Assembly (NCBI GenBank): GCA_003254905.1
Contig: QANU01099453.1
Coordinates: forward strand, 291,245-355,244
Origin: Nissolia schottii
Lineage: Eukaryota > Streptophyta > Magnoliopsida > Fabales > Fabaceae
Length of the DNA stretch: 64,000 bases
Reading direction: 5' to 3'
Both the position numbers and the translations under genes were made by a program. Below, in pieces: positions 36,011-49,027 of this stretch (within the stretch, counting starts at the first letter, position 1; every line of letters begins with the position of its first letter). The notes below the pieces were generated by a model. It worked only from the letters and a program-made list of their open reading frames with translations, was not told the DNA's origin and ran no database searches.

Positions 36011-36736
36011 CTTTTGTTGGGTGGCTGTGGTCCTCTAATCTTTTTCATTATTTTTTTAATTTATTTTTATTTTTTAAATTGAATTATCTTTTGATGCTCT
36101 GTGCTGTCAAGGGAACTCATGGCCGAGGGTAAAGAAGCTGCAGAAGCTTGCTCCATATAATTCTAGAAATACTGATTAGAAAATTGTAGCAACGTAAATA
36201 AGGACAAGAAGGCTTAGGTAGTTCATTGAGAGGTCACTCACTCTCTTAATTATAATGTAATATTTTCTAATACCCTTCCCTAATTTATCTTACTCAACCC
36301 AAAACAATCAATCATTTATTATCAGTTATCAACTAAAAAACTAAAAAACTATAAAACTGACCCTAATCACTGATGTGACAGGTTCATATCCGTGACATTT
36401 TCTCTGTTAAACTATTTCTTCTTATAAGTTATAACCATATTTCCTTATTCTTTGTGTCAAAAGCTCATGCGTTTTAGGTAGCAGAAATGTAACACTGGTC
36501 CTAAAACAATTAGTTTAAAACATTTCAACGAATACAAGAACGGCTATTGAATAGAATTAAATAATGGAAAGGCATTTGCCCATTAAAAAAAATTAATAAA
36601 TAAAACATGCCACGTCATTTTAGCAAAAACAAAATTACAATTATGAAATCAATTAGAGCATGCATATCCTTTTGAGAGCAAGTGAGCCCAAGTGCTATAT
36701 ATCTACGTCTTTTCCCCCATTCCCATTAATTGGGGA

Positions 36737-39700
36737 TCAGGGGAAGGAAAAATCATTTCCAAATTCATTATCCAGAAGAGGAAAACCATTCTCTGAATTA
36801 ACACCACCGGCCAGCTCCGTTGGAACATTTGTTCCAAGAAGGGAAAAATCTCCATTCCATTCCTTCAGTATTGATGTTGAGGTAGACGGTTGACCAAAAT
36901 CTGATAATATTATACAACAAAAGAAGGAAAATTAAAAACTGATAAGAAAATATAGTATTTTACTTAGTTATTTTATTTAAAAACAAACAAACAAACTTAC
37001 CTTGTATTTGTAGACTTGGCAATCGGGCTTGGGGACAAGTATTGGCATGCTTAATTGCTTCCTTTATCATATTCCTTCTTGCATTATTGCTACTTTTCTA
37101 CGGCCACAAACAAAAGATTCAGATTCAAATTGAATCATAATAAATAAAGAAGTAAAGAGTTTTGTCATTAACAACACTCAAAGTATATATAAAGTAACAC
37201 AGAGGCATATCATCATCAATTATGATATAATACCTCTTGCTGCAGTAATGAAGATGGATTGGCCTGCAAGAGATCCTTAACTGTGTTTATCCCAAGCTCA
37301 GCCAGCCAACCATGGGTTTTCCCGTCTTTTGATATACCTTCCAAGTGCCAAACCTCATCATGGAGGGATGGAGGGTAGTGCTTTTTATTCGCTGAAATGA
37401 CCAATTCATTCATGTGTTGTTAGTCTTGGGAATATCATTAACAAGTAATGTAATTTGTACATCCAAATTGGACATTAAAAAATGTTGTGTCTTGATGTTC
37501 AATTCCATAGCATGATTTTAAATTGTAAGCCATATATCACGGAGTGTAGCCACATACAATTTACACTTTCGGCCACTACCGTACGTGTATTCAAGAATTG
37601 ATGAAAATGATATTTACAATGTGTGATTGTTTTTACAGAGAAAGACGGAGAGTCCGTGCTTCTACACTCACTTCGGCAACTCTAAACTGCATAACCAACT
37701 TCTTACTAATTATGCCACGCAAGCAAGCAAACTAATAACTAATCCTAGCTAGCTCCTCTGATTGCACACGCTCATAACTAACACAATGTCTAAATTAAAT
37801 TATTAGCTAGCTCTTATAGCTGCCGTAACTGCATGAGTCACATTGACCACAATGCATGGGGCTGCAGTCACGTGCAACCATTATTTAAATGATTATCAAA
37901 CGAATAACTATGACTATATATAAGCTGATGATCAAGACAAGAGAAGCAATGTTAGCTAAGTACTTACGTTCCTTGACCATAAAAGAATTACTAATAGCTT
38001 CTTTGATGTTTGCTTCATTGGAAGCTGACTGCACCATGGCTCCTAGCCTGAAGCGTCCGCTTCTTGTCTTACTTGAGTTATCAAGGAACTGAATATTATC
38101 GCTACAGCCAACTCCATTCTTCAGTTTAATAACCGTATCACCTTTTATGAGAGATTTCACAACGGCAAAAATGAGTTAATCTTCATTAATGCTTAGTAAT
38201 TAACTAACTTAAATCTGAATTAAAACTAAATAACTAATTCTAGTCTAGTTTAATCACAGCTCTGCATGTCCTTATTCCATCAGTGTAATAATGACTAAGC
38301 TACCTTCATACCTTTAAGTATCTGCCCTCTGTTGTTTCCTGGGAGCGAGATTTTGGCCTTGAATCCTTGTGTGGTCCATTCCCCATTGGAACCGAACTCA
38401 CCATTAAGGACACAAATCTTTATCTCCATACAAGACATTGGACCCTCAGTGACTATTGAATTAGACCTAACATCATATAGGCCAATCTCAATAGCCTTCC
38501 CCTCTTTGGCTTTGATCTTTGAGAATTTGAAAATTGTGGCAGGTAATTCATTCATAAAAATCAACTTGAAGAATTTGGCCTCTGATGGTCCACTCTCATC
38601 AATATTTGGTCTACAATTACAAACCGAATCAATATCTATAAGCAATCTTATATCTAAGACACTGCAACTCTGTCTTGTGCAATAACTAGTTGACATATAG
38701 GACTAGTATAATATTAATTTAATTAGCAGTTTTGCTTGAAAAGAAAAAAAAAAAAATAGGATTCCATCCATGCTGAGGTGTGTGTATATATATATATATA
38801 TGAGTGGAGATATATTAACTTCAGAAATAAGTCATGATACACTTTCTACTCAATAACTTTATATGACCAATGAATTTAATCAATTCGACCGTTGAATTAT
38901 GTGATATTGTATTGAAAATCAACTACATCAATTTTTAGAAAATTTGGACATTAGTAGATACAAAAATCTAATAGACAATACTTTATTCATATTTTTAAAA
39001 TCATATGACATATTTTTAAAATCATATGATAAGTTAAAGTAAAATGGAAAAATGAAGAATTAAATGATTTTTAAATTGAATGAAATTTTATGAGGTTGAT
39101 CTACTTGATAGAAACTTTTAATTTAACGGTCGGATTAATCAAATTCATTGTTTATAAAAAAATTATGAATATAGTAAATATACCATAGCTTATATATAAC
39201 CATTTGATTGTTTTTACTTATCTTCTTAAGCTTTTGGGATAGATAATTATTACTTATATAATACTAATTAGAAGTTTTGCTTAGAAAAAAAAAAGACTTA
39301 ACAAAATTAAATATCATAAATTTAGAGGGAAACAAACCTTAGTAATTTGCTTTCCACTTCCTCACGTACCTAATTGAACATAAACATGAAGCAATACACA
39401 GACCGTTCAAAACATGTGCTATATAATTAGCGAGGTGATTATGAACGAAATAGTAAGGTGAAAAAAAATGCATAATTTTAATGTTTTCACTAATTTTAAT
39501 ATATTTTTTTTCATAAAGTCAAGATAAAAAAGGAAACGCATGAAATAGAAAATAAAATCAGAATCTTTTTTGTTCATCGCATAGAAAAGAGAGACTTCTT
39601 CTTACCCAGCTTCGAGCAAGACGCACGACATACGGCACGATGTCTTTCTCTATGTCCAGCTCTGTCCTCAAGTTTCCAACGGTTATACTACACAACAATG

Positions 39701-39900
39701 AAGTTAACCACAAAACAAAAACCGTTACACAAAGAAATTAGTATAATGATAAGGGAGTAATATATACTACACAATATATATATATATACACACACACACC
39801 TGAAGGTGCGGTTTTGTGAATGATGTTCACGCTTCCGCTTTGGGTTAAGTTGAGCTTGATCCCCCTCCTCAAGCTGAGAATATTGCCTTTTTGAATTCAT
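36737..39900 (-). CDS. CBP60-family protein, short form B (with an extra intron)
   Basis: Tandem paralogue of short form A. Exons: 39900-39800, 39687-39606, 39369-39338, 38610-38312, 38141-37968, 37391-37234, 37097-37001, 36900-36737, giving 368 residues, all in phase. The N-terminus MNSKRQYSQLEEGDQAQ matches A, with a basic patch (KRKREHH). The central CBP60 domain (from about residue 75, AKFFKLIFMNEL) includes KIKAKEGKAIEIGLYD, GDTVIKLKNGVGC and GRFRLGAMVQ. In A and both long neighbours this domain is one exon; here it is split after CTTAAAG by a 170-base GT-AG intron. The domain end is shortened (FMVKE then a splice, lacking the D-R-G-E residues). Exon 3 is 15 bases shorter than in A. The C-terminal tail DFGQPSTSTS resembles A and, like A, ends before any calmodulin-binding segment. 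If the new intron is not spliced, the protein stops soon after the junction. Confidence 0.8.
38142..38311 (-). other. Extra 170-base intron in short CBP60 B
   Basis: On the minus strand the sequence reads CTTAAAG/GTATGAAGG at the 5' side and CTCATAAAAG/GTGATACGG at the 3' side. Removal restores the L-K-G-D-T reading seen uninterrupted in copy A (about 28910). Both borders carry the word AAAGGT, as expected when an intron arises through duplication of an AGGT site or through insertion with target duplication. Confidence 0.75.
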
Positions 39901-40250
39901 ATTCAACAAATTAAATTAATCAATTCAATAAATTAAGTTGTTTTTTTCGACGGTATCCCCTACTAGCTAATTAATGGAAAGCAACACACTATAACTAACT
40001 ATAATAGGAATATTAATCAATAATATAGTATATCACACTTAGTCATGCATATGGAAACCAATGGTAATGATACGCATTTATACTAGCTAGCTGGAGAACT
40101 TGGACGGAAGCTTCCAGGAAAGATCCGTCCAGGAAACCGTGTGTGCGTTCTCTAAATTACATAAGCACTCGCTACTAATTAATGCACCCGGTGTGTGTGT
40201 GTAGATGTCTATAATATATAACGCTTTTCGTGAACCTAAATGCTATCACT

Positions 40251-40294
<44 letters not shown>

Positions 40295-40777
40295 GATAAA
40301 ATACGAATTCCAAGTTTCTACATGTCCATATGCATGAAAAAATGTCGTAATAATTAAAGTTTAATACTGGAATTAGCAGTAATGTTTTCACGTATAAAAA
40401 AAATAGTGTCCTTCGGTTGCACCCAATCCACAAATGGTAATAATGACTAATCTCCTTTGCTCATGTAGTGATAAACTGTTAATCACAAAATGTTTTTTTC
40501 ATTCTCATGGATAACAATCAAACTCCTAATCTCATAATGAAGAAACAAAATTAGTTACTACTATACCTTACTTTGCGGTTAAAAAATATAGCGTTTTTAT
40601 TAAGAATGGTGATACATGTATACCAAATATTGTACCAACGTACAACTACTACTGTTTTAGATACACCCTGATCCACTACTAATAAAATATATGTTCTTCA
40701 CTTGCCTATCACTAATAAATTATTTGTTCTTCACTTGCCCACTAATTATGAGTATTTTTACATATAATAGTATCAAA

Positions 40778-41003
40778 AATGCTACATGTACACCCAATTT
40801 TATACATCCATACATACACCATTAATAACGCACAAACTTTATTCTCATGAGTGCACAAACATTACAAACTTATAAATGATATTCTCAATTATACTTAATT
40901 AAGTGCACAAACATTACAGGCACTAAAACACAAACTTTATGTATATAAGTATAGAGTGTATGAATGATGTATATTTTTTGGTATACGCGTAACAAGACTC
41001 TAA
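40778..41003. mobile_element. MITE-like element, about 225 bp, copy 1
   Basis: Starts aaatgctacatgtacaccca and ends ttggtatacgcgtaacaaga; the ends are imperfect inverted repeats (gctacatgtacacc against gttacgcgtatacc). The same element, about 90% alike by eye, is at 47086-47312 in a different local context. The interior has acacaaactttat and aattatacttaattaagtgc words. Confidence 0.6.
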
Positions 41004-41521
41004 TAGTATATTGGTTGTACGTTAGTCATCCATCCATTTTGTTGTACACTTTTTCTTTCATTAAGCAAACAGAAGCGTATACGGATTTGTGGGACCTAGG
41101 AGGTCGCTGTGTCAAAAATTTCCACAAAATATATGGGCGTTTAAGACCAGCATGGATAGACATTAAACAATTATCTATGGTATTTGAACTATTTTCGTTT
41201 AAGCTATACAAAATAACACAAGGATCGTATATATATACTTGGCGTTGATGAATTTAATATAATCGTAATACTTATAAACCGATCCTTCCTTTTTGTAATA
41301 ATTTCCAGCAATGTATTTTTCTACGGCGCAAGCTCAGTTTCTGGGATGATTCCTTGCAGTTGCATAGAATTTTGTAGGAGAAATATTGAACTCCCTCGTG
41401 TTTCAAAGTTGAACTAGCTAACATGTCTTGTTATTTTGTTGAGATGAAAGACGAAGCATTTATCAAATTACGAGGGAGTTAGGAAAAGGTTTCCACTAAT
41501 TACTTGCTTGACCCTCAATGT

Positions 41522-41820
41522 TAGTACTCTCCATTTTAAATAGTTGTTCACATTTTTATTTGGACTGTTTTAAATTAGATATTCACTTACTAAGTTAAGA
41601 CATCATTAATTGTCTCATTTCTTAAGACACCCTTATTAAATTAATTCTCCCTCTTATCTTTATTTAATATAACAACTCTAACCACCCAATATAAATAAAA
41701 TAAAGATAATTAGATAAAATATTTTTAACTTTTCTTAACGTTCACATTTTTTTCAATCATTTTCTTAATATTAGCGTAAAATAGAAAGTAAACAACTATT
41801 TTGAAACGGAGAGAGTAGTT
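41522..41820. mobile_element. Stowaway-like MITE
   Basis: Left end gtactctccattttaaatag with ttgttcac. The reverse complement of the right end is actactctctccgtttcaaa with atagttgtttac. The 'ctctccgtttcaaaatagttgt' ends flanked by TA are characteristic of plant Stowaway-type (Tc1/mariner) MITEs. The interior is AT-rich. Confidence 0.6.
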
Positions 41821-43341
41821 CTTTTACATTAAGCACATGAATTAAAGAAGTCATTAAATTACCTTAATTTTATATTAAAAAAAGTCTAATTTTCTAAATT
41901 ATCCTTTTTATATTTCTTTCTCTATTAATTATTTATTTTTTCACCAAGTCTCTTCTTACTAAAAATAAAATTGATATATAGTCATAATTTTTATAACTAA
42001 AATGATAACTAATATAAAATAATTTAATTTTTTTTTAAAAGAGGCTAGTAATATATAGGAACGGAATGAGTAATAAATTAATGAAAGAGACAAGTAGTAA
42101 CCAACATATTCTTTTGTTTTTTCCGTTTTTGAGAAAAAATATCTGCTCAATTAATTACGACAGGTTTTCTAACGGAAGGGGATATTTAGCATTTATTATG
42201 TCTAAAAATTAATTACATGCAGGCTTAGGGACATATACATAATCACCCGTGTGTATATATTATTTTTTTTCACAAGTAAAATTTATATTGTTCGTTGTTA
42301 AGTTTATCTCTCATCATTAACTTTTTATTCTCTACCTAAGAAGATTCATTCCCTCCTCACTGTTGGACTAGTCTCTTCGTTTTTTACCCTCCTACTAAAC
42401 CTATATGATTTTTCATTAAAGCAGAAAATGTGAGTGGTAAGTTGTCTCATCTACTCGTATCATATCATAACAAACCCTGCATGCTAGTCTAAATGCGTAA
42501 AATATTGAAAAAAGAAAGCATGACTTCAATGGCCTATAAGTGATTTTCCACCCATGTGTAAGATATCTTGGCGTTAACATATTTTTTAACCTTCTTACGT
42601 TATTATGGAATAATTTCGGTACTCCTTATTAACAAAAAAAAAATGGTTTAACATCGGATGTTAATAAGTGATTGACAGTTAATTAAAAATTTCCTATTTT
42701 TTATAATTTTTATTTTCTTAAAAGGTCTCGAGTTCAAGACATTTTTTAAAAAAAATCATATAAAAAGGAGCAGTTACAGTATCCTAAACTATATTAGTTA
42801 GTCTCACTTGTAATAGAATCTAAGGAACAGTACAAAAAATAAAAATAAAAAATAACAGCACCTAGTATTTTTTTCAAAGAAAAAAAAAAATTTAGGTACT
42901 ACTACTACCTTAAAAATTATTGAAGGTACAGGAGAAACTTAGCTTCTTGTATAAAATTTAAAGTGGATTACATTAATTTTGCTTTTGTTAAACTGTTTAC
43001 TTGCATTTTTCTTGTTGTCTTAATGGCAATGCCGATAAAGTATTTGGTAGAGCCTTTTGGTGTTCCTTTAATTTTTTGTATTCTTTTGTTGGTTCCTGTT
43101 TTGCTCCTTTGGATTTTATCTTGTTTATCTTCTGTTGTTTGACTTTAGGTTTTTGGTTTGTATTTTGTTGCTTCCCATTTTTTTTAAGGTTTGAGTCCTC
43201 TAGTTAAAAAATAAATAAATAAATAAAACTATGATCCTATCTTTGCTGGACGCGCATATTCAGACCATCTTATTTGAAATCGTATATCCTAGCGAAGAAA
43301 GAATAGTAACAAGCTAAACAATTTAAATAGGGCTGAAATAC

Positions 43342-43478
43342 TCTTTTTATTCCTTTAATTATATCTATTTATTTGGTGAATGGTTGTTTATAAATAGATG
43401 AATACGTTGAACTTTTTTAAAAATATACAAGACTATATTTGGTGAATAAATAAATATAATTAAAGGAATAAAAGAATA
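43342..43478. repeat. Small inverted repeat (foldback)
   Basis: ttttattcctttaattatat (from 43345) and its near reverse complement atataattaaaggaataaaa (ending 43472) flank a loop of about 55 bases. It is probably a degenerate MITE. Confidence 0.5.
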
Positions 43479-43972
43479 TTTTTTCCATTTAATTAAGTGT
43501 TGTGTTAATTAATTCACATGAGATATTTTTATGCTTGAATAAATAGGTTAATTTTGTATTATTTTTCAAAATTATCATTTGAACAATCAAGTTAAATAAC
43601 CAGACTAAAAGGTGTGGTCATTGATCGCTACCATGCAAATTAAGGCATTAACCCTTTTTTTGGAATACTAGCTATATATTTGACTTTTATTTATTTTATA
43701 TTAATTTAATTTTAATATTTTAAATTTTGACATCAATTTAAAATAATTTGATATCAAAATCATTATTATGTGACTAAATTAATGTGAAACTTTAAAGTAT
43801 TAATACCAAATTGATGTGGAAAATCATTATTATATGACTCGAAAATTGGTCAAAAATTGAGAAAGCTGGTCTAAAACTAGCGAATCGCCAAAATTGAAAG
43901 CGGGCGGTCTAGCGGTTTAGCTGCAGAGAGAGAGAGAGAGAGAGAAAAAAGAAGAAGAGATTTGATTGAGAT

Positions 43973-45344
<1,372 letters not shown>

Positions 45345-46000
45345 TTTCATAGTTAAAATGAAAAAAAAATAAAATAAAAGAACTTCTGAATCAGTTTTGG
45401 TGTGAAAGAAGATGGATTAAAAAACTTCAATCTTAATAAGATTGTGAAAACGTTGACCTGAAGTTGTACAAATGTTTCCAAGGAAGCAACGGTTACAACC
45501 ACCACCAGATATGAAATTATAAGTACTAAAAAAACATTCATTGAAATTGTGAAGCAGAAATGACAACTGACCTGGGGGTTGAAGTGAGGTGAAGTGAAGC
45601 CTCTTGTGTCAGTGTGAACATTGAACAGAAATAATGGCAGTGTCCTCCATAGCCTGTAACTCCATAATTTCAAGTGGGAGGAGGATTTGTTGAAATTTTC
45701 TGAGGATTTGTGTTGTGTGGTCAATGGTCACGGAGAGAAAAACAAACAAGAAAGAAAATTGGAGAACAAGATGGGCTTTTCAAGATAGTAGTAATATGAA
45801 TATTTTGAATAGTCATAAGAGATAACAAAAATATAAGTTCAGGGAGCTGCTTGACTTGCTTGGTCAATGGAAAGTTCATCCATTTCAATTATTAATTTTT
45901 TTGTCGTTTCATCCAAAGGTCTACTTTTTAGTCCTTTTTTTATTTTGTCTTTTTGTCTTTTGCGTGGTGGTTGTCCCCTTCTCTCTCTTTAATAACAATA
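45345..46000. repeat. Duplicated flanking segment, copy B
   Basis: Counterpart of 34925-36010, without the insertion that copy carries. A shorter third version of its right part (gcagataacaaaaatataag, then gggagctgcttgacttgct) is at 48400-48640, directly below the long CBP60 gene C. Confidence 0.65.
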
Positions 46001-46311
46001 TTAAAAATTGTAAAAGACATTGTTATAATTATTTCGTTCTTTAATAAATGTCATCATTAATCTTTATAAAAGTGACCAAACTCTTGTTAATGTTGTGGTC
46101 CTTTCTTCATTTTTTTTAATTTAAACCTTTAAATTTGTCCCAAATTACATTTTGTCAAAGATCAGTGGAGGTTGTCAAAGAAGCACGAGCGGCAATAAAG
46201 AGTCTTGTATGGAAACAAGGGCTTGTACTGAAATAAAAAGGCTAGATGAAACCAACGAGTTAAGCATAACCAGCAAAAGGCAACATTGAGAAGCGACATC
46301 GGGGGTTGCGA

Positions 46312-46483
46312 AGAGGCAGCAATAGGCAACATCGTGTTGTGCAGAGGCAACAATAGGCAACATCGTGCTGCGCAAAGGCAGCAAAGGCAACATTGTGGCT
46401 GGCCGGAAGCAGCAAAGACAACATCGTAGCTGTATGGAAGAAGCAAAGGCAACATCGTGGCTATGTGGAGGCAGCAAAGGAGG
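46312..46483. repeat. Minisatellite, about 31-bp unit
   Basis: The core ggcaacatcgtg recurs at 46327, 46358, 46388, 46419 and 46450 (anchor c of caacat), spaced 30-31 bases. Units vary (caacattgtg, gacaacatcgta). Because 31 is not a multiple of three, the open readings through it on both strands are not evidence of a protein. Confidence 0.8.
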
Positions 46484-46929
46484 GTGGGAAACCAGAGCCA
46501 GCATAAATAGGAGACTCATGGAAATCATTGCGTCGAGGCGTGGTGGTGCTTAGGCAACAGGGCTAGTCTTTGTGGAAAACGGAATGCAATGAAATAAATA
46601 GAAATGACAACGGATTTTTTTTTATATAGAGAGCCTAACAGAGAGGCTCTAAGGCAACAAAATTGGATTAAGAGTTTAAGGAGGAAATCATGACTCTGAT
46701 GTCATGTTAAACATTTTGAATAAACGCCTAAAGGAGAACACAACAAAGATTAGATTATAGAGAATTGAAAAATATTGTATTATAAAAGTTGTATATTCTT
46801 TGAATACAAGATGAGTATCTATTTAAAGGCTAGAAAGAGAGACATAACTTAATAATAGAATAATGTCAAAATCATGTAATATCAAACTAAATTAAAATTA
46901 AATCAATCTAATATATTTTAGATATAATA

Positions 46930-48640
46930 TTATTCTTAACACATCTAAGCCTCTTATTTTTCATTGAAGCTGAAAATGTGAAATGCTCTGTCTACTTGAG
47001 TCTCATCTACGCGTACCATAACAAACCCTATATGCTAGTCTAAGTGCGGAAAATATTGAAAAAAGAAAGCATAACATAAATAAAAATACTACATATACAC
47101 CCAATTTTATACACCCATACATACACTATTAATAATGCACAAACTTTATTCTCATGAGTGTACAAACATTATAAATTTATAGATGATATTCTCAATTATA
47201 CTTAATTAAGTGCATAAACATTATATGCATTAAAACACAAACTTTATATATATAAGTATAAAATATATGTATGGTGTATATTTTTTGGTGTACGTATAGC
47301 AGGACTCTAACTTAAATTGGCGTAGAAGTGATTTTCCACGAATGTATGCGTAAGAGATCATGGGATCGGTACGCTCAAAATTAACCAAAAATGAAAATCA
47401 ATATCTTTTGTTAGTAAGTGATTCACATTTAATTAAAAATTTACTGCTTTATGATTTTTTATTTTCTTAAAAATATAAAAAATAAAACATGTGACAGTAC
47501 TACTTTTTGGTACCTATTAACACTACTTCAACCCACTTCATCTATTTAATATTCCACCCACCTTTTTTGGCTACAAAAAATGCCACTTACTTTAATTAAT
47601 CACTTGTGATAATTAAATAATTACTAGTATTTATGGTGTAAATTGTAATTGCCTCTTCCTAGTAAATTATAAGGAGCTGCCTCGGATTGTGTCCCAATCC
47701 AGATTATATCCGCAAGTGTGATAAATTCTTACATATTATATCCGAGATTAATATTTATTTAATTAGATTTAGAAAGTATTAAATATATTTTTTATATTTG
47801 TAATCTTATTATCTTTCACGTTTTTTTATAATATTTTATAATTATAACACTTATTATTTAAGATTAATTTTTTTTATACACTATTTTTTTTTATCCTTAT
47901 GTGAATTAAATTATTTTTTAAAGTGTGTATTTCTATAAATAAATAAATAAAAAGTGAACTCTAGAGTGCTATACTACAGTTTTTTACTATTATACCCCCT
48001 GCTACACAAGCTAATTACGAAAATATCGTTGTTTTAAAACATATTATAGGAGTACTACGGTTTTGGCTGACGTGGCTTGGGTGACAGCATGGTGATGGCA
48101 AGTTAGATTCGCTAGCGAGTGTAGTCCGAATTTGTGAACAGAGATGGCAAATTCAACACAAGTTCATCAATGGGGTTGGCGAATTGTACACAAATTCGCC
48201 TACTGGTCTGACGAATTGCAAAAAGACCGAAACAATCTTTGTTTTGTGCACGGGGGTAAATTCATCTATTTGCACTCCGAAGAACCCAAATGGCTTGAAC
48301 TCATGCGCGAGAACCCAACTCCCTTTTCAACTATTTTTATCAATATAACAACTATTAAAGGTATATAAACACTTAAAAGGTTTGTGATCTAACCAAGAAG
48401 CAAGAAATTTGAAGGAGGACTTTAATTCAAGATAATAATATGAATATGTTGAGTAGTGTAGCAGATAACAAAAATATAAGTTCGAGGGAGCTGCTTGACT
48501 TGCTTGGTTAATGAAAGTTCAATCATCTATTTCAATTATTATTTCTTTCTCGTTAGTCCTTCCTGTTTTGTCTCTTTTCTGTGGTGGTTGTGGTCCTCTC
48601 TTCTTTTTCATTTTTCTTTTTCTAAGGTGAATGTTGTGGC
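46930..48640. repeat. Third copy of the CBP60 flanking block
   Basis: Words from 46960-47075 (gctgaaaatgtgaaat, cataacaaaccctatatgct, gaaaaaagaaagcataac) match 31080-31210 and 42420-42530. Those from 47520-47660 match 33690-33830. Those from 48400-48640 match 35400-36040 and 45780-45990. No CBP60 coding sequence lies between the copies at 45345 and 46930. Confidence 0.6.
47086..47312. mobile_element. MITE-like element, about 225 bp, copy 2
   Basis: Counterpart of 40778-41003. It starts atactacatatacacccaat and ends ttggtgtacgtatagcagga. Comparison with 31195-31215, where gcataacttaaatt is continuous, shows the element interrupting that flank sequence here, which marks it as an insertion after the block duplicated. 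Confidence 0.65.
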
Positions 48641-49027
48641 CAACTAAACAGGCTTTATGGCAAGGTATGTTGTCACGATAATCCTCATTGACCATTTGAG
48701 ATCTCATTAGAGTATGCTTATCTTAACTTTGAGATTATTGGTTATGAGGAATGAGCACTTATCACTTTAACCAACAACGTGTTGCTAACAATTTTTGAAC
48801 TTAAAAACAAATTTCAACAATTTTGGCCATAACCTTGAACAAATAAATTACAATCACTCAACATTTGTTGATGCAAGTTACACAGAAAAGAATTAAGAAA
48901 TGAATGAAAGTGGGCAATTACGCGGCACCACGATGGCCTTGAAAGTTGGATAAACAATAACACAGATTCCGGAAGCAAACTACAATATGAAACTAATAAT
49001 AAGTAGAAACCAACAAGAGTTGATAAC
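48641..49027. other. 3' flank of long CBP60 C
   Basis: No gene is seen. It should contain the 3' untranslated region of the CBP60 gene that begins at 52151. Confidence 0.45.

Larger units (their letters stand above)
39901..43920. other. Upstream flank of short CBP60 B with inserted small elements
   Basis: No gene is supported. It repeats the order of the flank upstream of copy A (near 30300-31200) but is longer because of insertions, three of which are listed separately (40778, 41522, 43342). A (TA)n run lies at about 40256-40291. Confidence 0.5.

Noticed and set aside
46162..46553. Overlapping open readings of 97 and 117 codons (minus)
   Set aside because: They are produced by the 31-bp minisatellite, whose unit is not a multiple of three; the frames repeat different peptides.
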